From Gemmatimonadota bacterium (GTDB lineage Bacteria > Gemmatimonadota > Gemmatimonadetes > Gemmatimonadales > Gemmatimonadaceae): a stretch of DNA of 64,000 nucleotides. This document shows, piece by piece, positions 7,028 to 15,142 of the stretch (the first letter of the stretch is position 1; the number at the start of each line of letters is the position of its first letter). The notes under the pieces are model-generated. The model saw only the letters and a list, made by a program, of their open reading frames with translations. It was not told the origin of the DNA and made no database searches. A program made the position numbers and the translations under genes. The stretch is from assembly GCA_016712265.1 (NCBI GenBank), contig JADJRJ010000031.1, positions 744,001-808,000 of the forward strand, given 5' to 3'.

Positions 7028-8776
7028 ATGCGAAACGCCCTCCTTCTGGCCGGCCTTGCCGCGAGCGCCCTGGGTGCCCAGGACGCCGACCTCATCCTGC
7101 GCAACGGCCGAATCTGGACCGGGGATACCCTCCGCCCAGCCGCCCAGGCCGTCGCAATCCGCGGCGACCGGTTCATTGCCGTCGGCAGCAACGCGGCAAT
7201 GTCCAGGCACCGGACCGCGCGGACCCGCGTCATCGACCTCGGGGGGAAGTTCGTCACCCCCGGGTTCATTGACGACCACACGCACTTCAACCAGGCCGGG
7301 GCGTTGCTCATCGGGGCGAACCTCCTGGACGTGAGCACGCCGGCGCCGTTTGCCGCGCGCGTCAATGCGGCCGTCGCCCGCATGAGCCCCGGGCAGTGGC
7401 TGACGGGTGGCGATTGGGGCGCCTACGAAGACAACCCCGCCAGCTCGACCGGTGCGCAGGCCGTGCCGGTGTCGCAGCGCTTTTCGCCGGATCGGTCGAT
7501 CATCGATTCGGTTAGCGGGTCGATCCCCATGTTGTTCAATCGATGGGACCGAAGTGCCTGGCTTGCGAACGGGTTGGCGCTGGAACGGGCGGGCCTGTCG
7601 TGTGGGCAACCCGTGGCCGGGCTCGAGTGCGTGAGCGGGCGAGCGACGGGCCGCGTCGCGGATGACGCGCTCGCCCGCGTGCGGGCCGCCGTCGCCCCCA
7701 AGACCTTCGACCAGCGCCTGCGCGAGGCGCGCGCGGCCATGACGCACCTCGCCGAGTTGGGGGTGACGACGATCCATGACATCACCCCGCCGTTCCAGCT
7801 CCCCGTCTACACCGAGTTGAAGCGACGCGGAGAGCTGACCGTGCGGGTCTTCGCCCGGCCCACGCTCGACAAGTGGAACGAGATGACCTACGCCGGGATT
7901 GCGCCCGGCTTTGGCGACGACTGGGTGCGCGTGCGCGCGCTGAAGGGTTTCGTCGACGGGATCCAGGGGAACTCCACGGCCCGGTTCTACGAACCGCAGC
8001 TCCACAGCGGCAAGCGCGGCGAATGGCGCGACTCGACGAACACCGCCGCGACCGACGGCCCGGGCTCAGGCATGATGCCAGCCGGCAACATGGAGCGCCT
8101 GCTCTTTGGGCTGGACTCTGCCGGCTGGTGGGCGAACGTGCACGCCATTGGCGACGAGGCCATCGACAGCGTGCTCACCATCATGGAAAAGGTGATGCAG
8201 GTGAATGGGCCGAAGGAGCGTCGGTGGCGCGTGATCCACTCCCAGGTGATTCGCAACGCGGCCGTCGCACAGCGGTACAAGCGACTCGGGCTCATCGCCG
8301 AGGTGCAGCCGTATCACGCCATCGACGACATGCGCTGGATGGAACAGCGCATCGGGGAGCGGGCGCGGTGGGCCTACGCCTTCAAGACCTTTCACGACGC
8401 GGGGGTGCCGCTCCTCTTCGGCTCGGACTGGCCTGGGACGAATGCGAGCTGGTACACGGCCAACCCCATGACCATCCTCTATGCGGCGGTCACGAGACAA
8501 ACGATGGACGGCAAGCCGGAGGGCGGCTGGTTCCCCGAGCAGCGCCTCGACCTGGAGACGAGCCTGCGGAGCTACACGGTGAACAACGCGTGGGCCGAGG
8601 GGGAGGAGGCGACCAAGGGGAGCATCACGACCGGGAAGCTCGCCGACCTGGTGGTCATCGATCGGGACCTGTTCGCGATCCCGGGGGTGCAGCTGAAGGA
8701 GGCAAAAGTGACGATGACGATGGTGGGTGGGAGGATCGTGTACGGGAAGGGAGCAGGAGGTACCGCACGGAGGTGA
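7028..8776 (+). CDS. Secreted amidohydrolase (YtcJ-like, amidohydrolase 3 family)
   Basis: A 582-residue metal-dependent hydrolase of unknown substrate. A short signal peptide (MRNALLLAGLAASALGAQ) precedes the N-terminal beta-sandwich (DADLILRNGRIWTGD). The first metal-binding pair is His84-x-His86 in DDHTHFNQ; later conserved elements are VHAIGDEAID and the C-terminal GSDWPG aspartate, then the returning sandwich with GKLADLVVIDRD. Family members include N-substituted formamide deformylases, but these cannot be separated by eye. The ATG at 7028 is set by the signal peptide; in-frame upstream sequence is antisense to the S9 gene. Confidence 0.9.
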   Translation: MRNALLLAGLAASALGAQDADLILRNGRIWTGDTLRPAAQAVAIRGDRFIAVGSNAAMSRHRTARTRVIDLGGKFVTPGFIDDHTHFNQAGALLIGANLLDVSTPAPFAARVNAAVARMSPGQWLTGGDWGAYEDNPASSTGAQAVPVSQRFSPDRSIIDSVSGSIPMLFNRWDRSAWLANGLALERAGLSCGQPVAGLECVSGRATGRVADDALARVRAAVAPKTFDQRLREARAAMTHLAELGVTTIHDITPPFQLPVYTELKRRGELTVRVFARPTLDKWNEMTYAGIAPGFGDDWVRVRALKGFVDGIQGNSTARFYEPQLHSGKRGEWRDSTNTAATDGPGSGMMPAGNMERLLFGLDSAGWWANVHAIGDEAIDSVLTIMEKVMQVNGPKERRWRVIHSQVIRNAAVAQRYKRLGLIAEVQPYHAIDDMRWMEQRIGERARWAYAFKTFHDAGVPLLFGSDWPGTNASWYTANPMTILYAAVTRQTMDGKPEGGWFPEQRLDLETSLRSYTVNNAWAEGEEATKGSITTGKLADLVVIDRDLFAIPGVQLKEAKVTMTMVGGRIVYGKGAGGTARR

Positions 8777-8803
8777 CGCGGGGTCCGGGGTTGTTCAAGA
8801 GCG

Positions 8804-8839
8804 TGCAGTACGAGCAGTACGAGCGGCACGTGCTGCACG
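8804..8839. repeat. Four tandem 9-bp units (CGTRCTGCY type), locus 1
   Basis: Read on the minus strand the units are CGTGCAGCA, CGTGCCGCT, CGTACTGCT, CGTACTGCA. They lie between the converging amidohydrolase and Old Yellow Enzyme genes. The same 9-bp unit recurs in four tandem copies at 63501-63536, so this is a dispersed intergenic element. Confidence 0.7.
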
Positions 8840-8852
8840 GGGCTGGCGGTGC

Positions 8853-9905
8853 TCAGCCTCGGGCGCGCTCGTATTGGCGGGGCCAGGGGCCGGCGACGCC
8901 TAACGCCTTCGCCGCGGCGAGCGGCCATCGCGGGTTCCTGAGCAATTCGCGCGCGAGCAGCACCAGGTCGGCATCGCCGTTGGCGATGATCGCCTCGGCC
9001 TGGTGCGGATCGGTGATCAGCCCCACCGCCCCGGTGGCGATCCCGGCCTCCTCGCGGATGCGACGGGCGAACGGGACCTGGTAGCCCGGTCCCAGCGCGA
9101 TCTTCTGCGCCGGTGAGAGGCCCGCGGACGACGTATCGATCAGGTCGACCCCTTGCCCACGGAGTTCGCGGGCCAGCGCGACCGACTCCTCCACCGTCCA
9201 TCCCCCCTCCACCCAGTCTGTCGCGGACAATCGGACGAAGAGTGGAAACTGCTCCGGCCACACCTCGCGTGTTGCGGCGACCACCTCGTGCAGGAAACGG
9301 GTCCGGTTCTCGAACGAGCCGCCGTATGCGTCCGTGCGCTGGTTCGCGAGCGGGGAGAGGAATTCGTGGATGAGGTACCCGTGGGCGGCATGCAGCTCAA
9401 TGACCTGGAACCCTGCGGCGAGGGCGCGCCGTGCGGCCTCGCGAAAGGCGTCGACGGTCGGGTGGATGCCAGCGGCGTCAAGCGCAGCTGGCATCGGGTA
9501 GGTTGGCGAGAAGGCCACGGCGCTCGGTGCGACCGGCGTCCAGCCACCCTCGCTCACCGCGCCGCTCCCTTCCCACGGCCGGTGGGTGCTCGCCTTGCGG
9601 CCGGCATGTCCCAGCTGGATCCCCGGCACGGCCCCCTGGGCGCTGACAAATGCGGCAATGCGCTTCCACGCATCGCGCTGGGTGTCGTTCCAGATCCCGG
9701 TGCAATGCGGGCTGATCCGTCCGTCGGGGCTGACGGCCGTCGCCTCGGCGATGACCAACCCGGCACCGCCGGTCGCCAGCCCGCCCAGGTGGACGAAGTG
9801 CCAGTCGTTCGGCACGCCGTCCGTCGCCGAATACTGGCACATCGGCGAGGCGGCAATGCGATTCCGCAGGGTGACGGAGCGCAGGGTCAGTGGCTCGAAC
9901 AGCAT
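8853..9905 (-). CDS. NADH:flavin oxidoreductase of the Old Yellow Enzyme family (YqjM-like)
   Basis: A 350-residue cytoplasmic FMN enzyme that reduces activated C=C bonds with NAD(P)H. The TIM barrel starts with MLFEPLTLRSVTLRNRIAASPMCQYSA (the Cys before QYS is the YqjM-class redox cysteine). Also visible: QLGHAGRKAST, ELHAAHGYLIHEFLSP (substrate-binding His pair), GGSFENRTRF and the C-terminal ARELLRNPRWP that binds flavin phosphate. Length matches YqjM (about 340). Start at 9905 is the family start; the frame stays open upstream. No signal peptide. Physiological substrate unknown. Confidence 0.93.
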   Translation of the reverse strand: MLFEPLTLRSVTLRNRIAASPMCQYSATDGVPNDWHFVHLGGLATGGAGLVIAEATAVSPDGRISPHCTGIWNDTQRDAWKRIAAFVSAQGAVPGIQLGHAGRKASTHRPWEGSGAVSEGGWTPVAPSAVAFSPTYPMPAALDAAGIHPTVDAFREAARRALAAGFQVIELHAAHGYLIHEFLSPLANQRTDAYGGSFENRTRFLHEVVAATREVWPEQFPLFVRLSATDWVEGGWTVEESVALARELRGQGVDLIDTSSAGLSPAQKIALGPGYQVPFARRIREEAGIATGAVGLITDPHQAEAIIANGDADLVLLARELLRNPRWPLAAAKALGVAGPWPRQYERARG

Positions 9906-9961
9906 TCGGCGACGGGTCGGTGGAATCCCCGCTGGGGCGGGGACGGTGGAAGCAGCTCCCC

Positions 9962-11149
9962 TCAGGGCGTGCCGCGCAGGAGGGGGAGGGCCCGTTGCAT
10001 GATCGGCGTCAGGGCGGCGGGCACGTCGCGCACGTTGCTGTCCGTGTTGAGCGCCACGACGACCCCCGTCCGGGTCTGCGGGTTCACCCAAAAGAAGGAA
10101 AGAAAGCCCGCCTGGCTCCCGGTGTGTCCGATCAGTGGGGTCCCCGCGTGGTCGAGGAGGAAGAAGCCAAGCCCCATCCGGCTCTCCGGGGCGGCGCCCT
10201 GACGGATGATCGGCTGCCACATCTCGGTGAGGGTCGCGCGCGACAGGACGGCGTCAAACCGGCGCTGCCGCTCGGTGTCGCCCCCGCTGCTGTTCGTCAG
10301 GAAGGCGACGTAGCGGGCGAGGTCATCGAGTGGCGCATTCCATCCACCGTTCGGGATGGTGATCCCCGGGTCGAAGTCGCGACCATTCTCTCGCACGGCC
10401 GTGGACTTCGTCGCGCTGTCGCGCACGATCGTGTAGTTGTTGGCGCGGTCGTCCGCGAGATGATACGGCGTGGAGCCGAAGTAGCTGCGGTCGAGCTGGA
10501 GGGGCGAGAAGATCTGCTTCTGGATGTACCCCACCCATGGATCGCCACTGATCGACTCAATGATGCGGGCAAGGTAGATGTAGGCCGGGTTTGAGTACCC
10601 CCAGCGCGATCCCGGACGGAAGACCAGCTGCTGGTACGGCATCATGGCGACCAGCTGGTCCCAGGTGGTGGGCTCGAACGGCTCCCACGGCTTGCCGTTT
10701 CCGTACGGCCAGGTGGGGTTCTGGAAGCCGGAGGTGTGGGCGAGGAGCATGCGCACGGTGATGCTGTCCATCATCCCAAAGGGGTCGTGCATGCGGCGCA
10801 GCTCCGGCACCCAGCGGATGACCTTGTCATCGAGCGACAGCTTGCCGCGATCCCGCAGCTGCAGGATGGCGATGGCGGTGAGCGTCTTGGTGATCGATCC
10901 GTAGTGAAAGATCGAGCGATCGGTGACGGGGGCGTTCCGCGTCCGGTCCGCGAGTCCGTAGTGGTGCCGGGCGACGATGTGCCCGTCCTTCACGAAGACC
11001 GCGCTCCCGCCGACCACGTGACCGGCGCGCGCGAGGCTGTCCATCTGCTTGGCGAACGCCGGCCACCCGGCGGGGCGATCCTGGGCGCGCGAGGGCGTGG
11101 GGAGCACGGCGGCGGCGAGGGCGAGGGAGAGGGAGAGGGTCAGTCGCAT
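9962..11149 (-). CDS. Secreted serine hydrolase, beta-lactamase/D-Ala-D-Ala carboxypeptidase fold
   Basis: A 395-residue penicillin-binding-protein-like hydrolase. A signal peptide (MRLTLSLSLALAAAVLPTPSRAQ) is followed by the fold. The nucleophile is Ser85 with Lys88 (SITK), the second motif is Tyr185-Ser-Asn187 and the third is HTG near the C-terminus (IGHTGSQAGF). Length and motifs fit the class C beta-lactamase-like esterase/peptidase group; nothing shows real beta-lactamase activity. The signal peptide is encoded by short CTCTCC-type repeats. The ATG at 11149 is chosen for the signal peptide. It is transcribed in the same direction as the oxidoreductase after it. Confidence 0.9.
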   Translation of the reverse strand: MRLTLSLSLALAAAVLPTPSRAQDRPAGWPAFAKQMDSLARAGHVVGGSAVFVKDGHIVARHHYGLADRTRNAPVTDRSIFHYGSITKTLTAIAILQLRDRGKLSLDDKVIRWVPELRRMHDPFGMMDSITVRMLLAHTSGFQNPTWPYGNGKPWEPFEPTTWDQLVAMMPYQQLVFRPGSRWGYSNPAYIYLARIIESISGDPWVGYIQKQIFSPLQLDRSYFGSTPYHLADDRANNYTIVRDSATKSTAVRENGRDFDPGITIPNGGWNAPLDDLARYVAFLTNSSGGDTERQRRFDAVLSRATLTEMWQPIIRQGAAPESRMGLGFFLLDHAGTPLIGHTGSQAGFLSFFWVNPQTRTGVVVALNTDSNVRDVPAALTPIMQRALPLLRGTP

Positions 11150-11179
11150 CGGAAGGGGATCGGTACGGGAAAAGCTACC

Positions 11180-11207
11180 GTCGGAAGCCGGAAGTCGGAG
11201 GTCGGGA
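11180..11207. repeat. Four tandem 7-bp units (GTCGGAA type)
   Basis: GTCGGAA, GCCGGAA, GTCGGAG, GTCGGGA in direct tandem, in the spacer between the serine hydrolase start (11149, leftward) and the stop of the PIN toxin gene (11268, leftward). It may be an intergenic microsatellite; no function is visible. Confidence 0.65.
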
Positions 11208-11267
11208 GACGGCGCTGCCTGCACGGCAACTGCAGGCGACCTTTGGGCCGCATGGCGCGACCGGCGG

Positions 11268-11678
11268 CTACGCCCCCTGCTCCCGTCGGAGGAGGCGGAC
11301 ACCCTCGAGTCGCGCCAGATCGCGGTCGAAGGTGACCACGTCAAGCGACTCGCGGCGATAATCGGCATGAATGAGCCGATCCACGACTCCCGGCCGTGGC
11401 TTTGGCACTCGCGACGACGGGTCAGCCAGCACACCAGCCGCCACGCCGGCGCTGCGCACCCGAGGATCGGCGAGGAAGGCATGGAGCGCTCTCGTCGCCT
11501 CGCCGTGCGGCACCGCGTAATGATGCCGGAGCGCGAAGTACGTCTCCGCCACGACGAGGTCCGACACCACAACGGGTGCGCGAGCCGCGGCCAGTTCCGT
11601 GCGGGCCCGTTCTCCTTCCGCCTCTGGAAGTCCCGTCAGCAGCCGCAGCACCACCGACGTGTCGAGGCCGACGCTCAT
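11268..11678 (-). CDS. PIN-domain toxin (VapC-like)
   Basis: A 136-residue predicted endoribonuclease. The PIN fold starts with GLDTSVVLRLLTG (first acidic Asp), followed by VVSDLVVAETYFALRH (conserved Glu) and RLIHADYRRESLDVVTFDRDLARL with the third and fourth acidic residues. Length fits VapC. Its ATG overlaps the end of the upstream antitoxin gene by four bases (ATGA, 11675-11678), the usual translational coupling of toxin to antitoxin. Target RNA unknown. Confidence 0.88.
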   Translation of the reverse strand: MSVGLDTSVVLRLLTGLPEAEGERARTELAAARAPVVVSDLVVAETYFALRHHYAVPHGEATRALHAFLADPRVRSAGVAAGVLADPSSRVPKPRPGVVDRLIHADYRRESLDVVTFDRDLARLEGVRLLRREQGA

Positions 11679-11968
11679 CGCTTCCGCCCCTTCACGGCAG
11701 CTGCCGCGCGACCGGCGGCGATGCTCGACCGGATCGCCGGCATCGAGTGATCCTCGACAGCGCGGGCATGACTCTCCAGTGCGCCGAACCAGGCCGGGCG
11801 CCAGTCCGCGGCACGCGCGGAGGCGTCAGGCGCTTCTGCGGGCGCCGGCGCGTCGAGGACCAGGCGGACTCCCTCCGCCATGAGCTCGCGCACCGTGCGG
11901 CCGCGACGGGCCGCCTCGACCTTGAGCCGCCGGTACAGATGTTCGTCGAAGTCGATCGTGGCTTTCAT
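11675..11968 (-). CDS. Antitoxin of the PIN pair (ribbon-helix-helix-like)
   Basis: A 97-residue protein. The N-terminus KATIDFDEHLYRRLKVEAARRGRTVRELMAEGV has the strand-helix-helix pattern of RHH DNA-binding antitoxins; the C-terminal half, rich in Ala and Arg, would wrap the toxin. It should bind its own promoter and repress the pair. An AGCTAGCT palindrome lies just upstream of the start at 11978-11985 and a possible -10 (TATTAC, minus strand) at 11987-11992. Confidence 0.8.
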   Translation of the reverse strand: MKATIDFDEHLYRRLKVEAARRGRTVRELMAEGVRLVLDAPAPAEAPDASARAADWRPAWFGALESHARAVEDHSMPAIRSSIAAGRAAAAVKGRKR

Positions 11969-12222
11969 GCAAGCAAGCTAGCTGGTAATATGGGACCCGA
12001 CCAGTGGCGCGCTTCGGCGTGGTGGACCGGGCAGGGTGCTCGCGATCAGTGGGGTGACGGTCGGACGTTCTCAGCGAGCGAGTCCAGGCATCATTGGGCC
12101 GGATGATGCGAATCCCGGAGGCCGCGAGGCCGGGCATCGAGGGCCTTCGCCGGGCCGAAGCCTTGTGACGTCAACTGCGACGCCGCAAACTGGTTAATGT
12201 CTAGTCAATGTGATGGTGGACG

Positions 12223-12486
12223 ATGAAACGTGTGACCGCGTTCGACGCCAAGACCCGGTTCGGCGAGCTCCTCGACCGCGTCGCGAGCGGCGAGGAGATC
12301 ATCATCACACGGCACGATCATCCGATCGCCCGGATTGTCCCGGAGGGGAGACGGCCGCTCGACCAGACCCGCGCCGCGGTCGCTCGCCTTCACGCGCTCC
12401 GTGATCGGATTGCCGCTCGACGCGGACCTCGGTCACCATTGACGGCCGCGGATGTCGTCGCGGCGATCGACGATGGCCGGGCGTAA
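12223..12486 (+). CDS. Phd/YefM-type antitoxin without an adjacent toxin
   Basis: An 87-residue protein with the Phd/YefM N-terminal fold: TAFDAKTRFGELLDRVASGEEIIITRHDHPIARIVP. The C-terminal tail (LTAADVVAAIDDGRA) resembles the toxin-neutralising helix of PIN-partnered antitoxins. No PIN, RelE or Doc gene follows; the next gene encodes a DUF1295 membrane protein after a 99-base gap. Either the toxin was lost or the protein acts on the VapC-like toxin 0.5 kb away or on one elsewhere. Confidence 0.85.
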   Translation: MKRVTAFDAKTRFGELLDRVASGEEIIITRHDHPIARIVPEGRRPLDQTRAAVARLHALRDRIAARRGPRSPLTAADVVAAIDDGRA

Positions 12487-12585
12487 GCGGCGGGCGGCCG
12501 CACGGCGACACCGGGTGCAAGTAACGCCCTGAGTGCCGGCCCCCCGACGGAACGCCGCGCGTGCGCCGGCCGTTTGAAATGAGCC

Positions 12586-13389
12586 GTGCTCGACTCCCCG
12601 TACAGCGCCGACATGTTCTGGTCCATCGCCCTCATCGCGCTGCTCATCCAGTGGGTCGCCTTCGTCCCGGCGTTCGCGAGGCGGACCGAGCGCTTCTATG
12701 ACCTCGTGGGGAGCGCGACGTTTATCACGGCGACGGCGCTGGCGGTCTGGAATGGCTGGCCGCTGGACCTCCGCGCGGCGCTCCTCGCCCTGATGGTGGT
12801 AATATGGGCGCTGCGCCTCGGGAGTTACCTCGTCGGGCGCATCCAGCGCGCGGGTCGTGACGACCGCTTCGACGAGATCAAGCAGTCGGCACCGCGATTC
12901 CTCCTCGCGTGGACGCTACAGGGACTCTGGGTCGTCATCACCTCGGCCCCAGCGGTCCTCGGCATCGTGTCCGATCGCCGCGCCCAGGCGGACGTCGCGT
13001 TGGCGGTGGGTTTCGTCCTATGGGCGGCCGGGTTTCTTATTGAAGTGATCGCCGACGGCCAGAAGGCGCGCTTTGCCGCCGACCCACGGAACCGCGGTCG
13101 GTTCATCGCCACCGGGCTCTGGGCGCGTTCGCGTCACCCGAACTACTTCGGCGAGATCCTGCTCTGGGTCGGCGTGGCGGTGATGGCGGCCCCGGTGTTG
13201 GTGGGGTGGGAAAGGCTGGCCCTGCTGTCCCCGCTCTTTGTGGCCTGGTTGCTGATGCGCGTCAGCGGGATCCCCATGCTCGAGCGGAAGGCCGAGGCGC
13301 GTTGGGGGGCGGAGCCGGCGTATCGCGCATGGCGGGAGCGCACGCCGCGGTTGGTGCCTCGCATCATGGGCGGGCCGGGCGCCGCCTAA
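12586..13389 (+). CDS. DUF1295 (steroid 5-alpha-reductase-like) membrane protein
   Basis: About 267 residues with six or so membrane helices. The C-terminal signature GLWARSRHPNYFGEILLWVGV is the NADPH-binding motif shared with isoprenylcysteine methyltransferase and steroid 5-alpha-reductase families; YDLVGSATFI near the N-terminus is typical of DUF1295. Substrate unknown. The start is uncertain: the GTG at 12586 or the ATG at 12613, neither with a good ribosome site. Its stop TAA overlaps the end of queG on the other strand by four bases. Confidence 0.88.
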   Translation: MLDSPYSADMFWSIALIALLIQWVAFVPAFARRTERFYDLVGSATFITATALAVWNGWPLDLRAALLALMVVIWALRLGSYLVGRIQRAGRDDRFDEIKQSAPRFLLAWTLQGLWVVITSAPAVLGIVSDRRAQADVALAVGFVLWAAGFLIEVIADGQKARFAADPRNRGRFIATGLWARSRHPNYFGEILLWVGVAVMAAPVLVGWERLALLSPLFVAWLLMRVSGIPMLERKAEARWGAEPAYRAWRERTPRLVPRIMGGPGAA

Positions 13390-14438
13390 CGAGCCTCGCG
13401 GTTCGCGCGCTGTGCCTGGGCCCACGCCGCGTGCTCGCGCACGATCGGCTCGGGGTCCTGCGCGGCGCGCTGGAGCGCGGGCGCATCGCCGGGTGCGCCA
13501 CGGTTCCCCAGCGCCACCGCGACATTCCGCGCGAGGCCGCGCCGCTTGGTGCGCAACACCGGGCTTCCGCGAAAACGCGCCCGGAACTGCTCCTCGCTCA
13601 ATTGAACCAGCTCGGCAAGGTCGGGAGCCACCAGCTCGGGGCGGGTTTGGAGCTCGGGGTCGGTGACGTCGTGGGCGAACTTGACGTTCCACGGACAGAC
13701 CTCCTGGCAGATATCGCACCCGAACACGAGCTCGCCCATGAGCGGGCGCAGCGGCGCCGGGATCTCGTCCCGTAGCTCAATGGTCAGGTAGGAGATGCAA
13801 CGCGTGGCGTCCAGCACCCGGGGCGCCACGAAGGCGCCGGTGGGGCACGCCGTCAGGCAGCGCGTGCAGGTGCCGCAATGATCCTCCTCGAACGGCGCAT
13901 CCGCGGCAAGCGGGAGGTCGAGCAGCAGCGCGCCAAGAAAGAAGAACGAGCCGTGGCGGGGGTGGATCAGGTTCGTGTTCTTGCCAAACCAGCCGAGTCC
14001 CGCACGGCGGGCGAGGTCGCGTTCGAGGATCGGGCCGGTGTCTACATACGGCTTGCCGCGCACCGTGGGGGCCACCTCGCCGCGCACGCGGCTGAGCAAC
14101 TCGTTGAGCCGGTCGACCAGGACGTCGTGGTAGTCGCGTCCGCGTGCATAACGAGCGATCGGTCCCGGCGGTTGCGTGCCCCCATAGTTCATCCCCACGA
14201 CGATCGCCGACACCGCCCCATCATACACGAGTCGGGAATCCGCGCGCTTCTCGGCTCCACGTGCGAGGTATCCCATGGTGCCGGCGTAGCCCTGCGCGAT
14301 CCAGTCGTTGAAGGCGCCGATTGTCTCCGACGGACCCAGGGTGGTGATCCCGACAAGGTCGAAGCCGAGGGCGTAGGCCAGCGCCTTGACCCGCGTGGCG
14401 TGCCCTGCGGCGTCAGCGGGCGGCGGCCCAGTGTGCAT
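13386..14438 (-). CDS. queG: Epoxyqueuosine reductase
   Basis: About 350 residues; catalyses the last step of queuosine tRNA modification, reduction of epoxyqueuosine to queuosine, using cobalamin and two [4Fe-4S] clusters. Cluster ligands are visible in CGTCTRCLTACPTGAF and CDICQEVCPWN. RDLARRAGLGWFGKNTN and TRCISYLTIE are family hallmarks, and a HEAT-like C-terminal segment follows. The ATG at 14438 gives the usual N-terminus; an in-frame ATG 33 bases upstream also exists. It overlaps the small gene before it by 26 bases, suggesting coupled translation. Confidence 0.93.
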   Translation of the reverse strand: MHTGPPPADAAGHATRVKALAYALGFDLVGITTLGPSETIGAFNDWIAQGYAGTMGYLARGAEKRADSRLVYDGAVSAIVVGMNYGGTQPPGPIARYARGRDYHDVLVDRLNELLSRVRGEVAPTVRGKPYVDTGPILERDLARRAGLGWFGKNTNLIHPRHGSFFFLGALLLDLPLAADAPFEEDHCGTCTRCLTACPTGAFVAPRVLDATRCISYLTIELRDEIPAPLRPLMGELVFGCDICQEVCPWNVKFAHDVTDPELQTRPELVAPDLAELVQLSEEQFRARFRGSPVLRTKRRGLARNVAVALGNRGAPGDAPALQRAAQDPEPIVREHAAWAQAQRANREAR

Positions 14439-14658
14439 ATCGCACCACGTCCTCGGCCGGGGGAATGACATCCGCGTCGCCGTACGCGGTGTACATCCGC
14501 CAGCGGACGTACTCGCGGGCCGGGAGCGGTAGGAAGGGGAGCTTGCGCCACCAGCGGCGATCGCGGAATCGCCAGGCGACGACCAGGAGTGCCCGTGCCA
14601 GTGCCGGGTTCACGAGCGCCCGAGCGGCCAGGCGCAACGAGAGCTGAAGCCATGACAT
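14413..14658 (-). CDS. Small conserved-looking protein of unknown function upstream of queG
   Basis: An 81-residue protein with an amphipathic Arg/Leu/Ala-rich N-terminal half (MSWLQLSLRLAARALVNPAL) and an aromatic tail (YVRWRMYTAYGDADVIPP). No known domain recognised. It overlaps queG by 26 bases in another frame, and the composition looks coding rather than shadow. It is the first gene of a two-gene unit with queG. Function unknown. Confidence 0.55.
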   Translation of the reverse strand: MSWLQLSLRLAARALVNPALARALLVVAWRFRDRRWWRKLPFLPLPAREYVRWRMYTAYGDADVIPPAEDVVRYAHWAAAR

Positions 14659-14751
14659 GGCTGACAAGGTAATCCCTGCGCGGGGATCCCTCACGACGGG
14701 ACGGGGAACTCCCCGATGGTCATCAGGCCGCGCGGGGCGGAGCATTCCCTC

Positions 14752-15093
14752 ATGCTCCGGGCTTCCCTGGTCCGCGCGGTGGCGGCCGCCATTACTCTGA
14801 CAACCCTGCTTGGGGTGATCGGGGCGTCGCCGTGCGTCCACCATGAGGCGGTGGACGCAACGCGTGGCGCGGCGCACCACGGTGGCGCGCCGGACCCGCA
14901 GCGCGTCCCATGCGACTGCCTCGGTGATTGCGCGGCCAGCGGAATGGTCGGGCTGCCCGAGAGCGCCGTGGCGTCTCACGCGCCACGCGAAGCGCCCGTA
15001 CAGTTGGTGCCGCGACTCGTCAGTGTGCCGCCGGCGACGACTGACGGGCTTCTCCCGTTCTCGCGACCACCGCCGCGGATCCGTTGGACCTGA
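14752..15093 (+). CDS. Small exported His/Cys-containing protein before a TonB receptor
   Basis: About 113 residues from the ATG at 14752, which has GGAG nine bases upstream (an ATG at 14716 is the alternative). A hydrophobic signal segment (VAAAITLTTLLGVIGA) is followed by SPCVHHE, AAHHGG and CDCLGDC, a set of metal-ligand-like residues, then a Pro-rich tail. Small proteins of this type are found ahead of copper-related TonB receptors; metal binding here is inference from residues and neighbour only. Confidence 0.65.
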   Translation: MLRASLVRAVAAAITLTTLLGVIGASPCVHHEAVDATRGAAHHGGAPDPQRVPCDCLGDCAASGMVGLPESAVASHAPREAPVQLVPRLVSVPPATTDGLLPFSRPPPRIRWT

Positions 15094-15142
15094 GTCGCGA
15101 CGCGTCGTCCTGACGCGTCCGCTTTCCCCAACCGGACCCCTC

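Noticed and set aside
9962..11149. Class C beta-lactamase resistance gene
   Set aside because: SITK, YSN and HTG are shared by many esterases and peptidases of this fold; nothing is specific to a lactamase.
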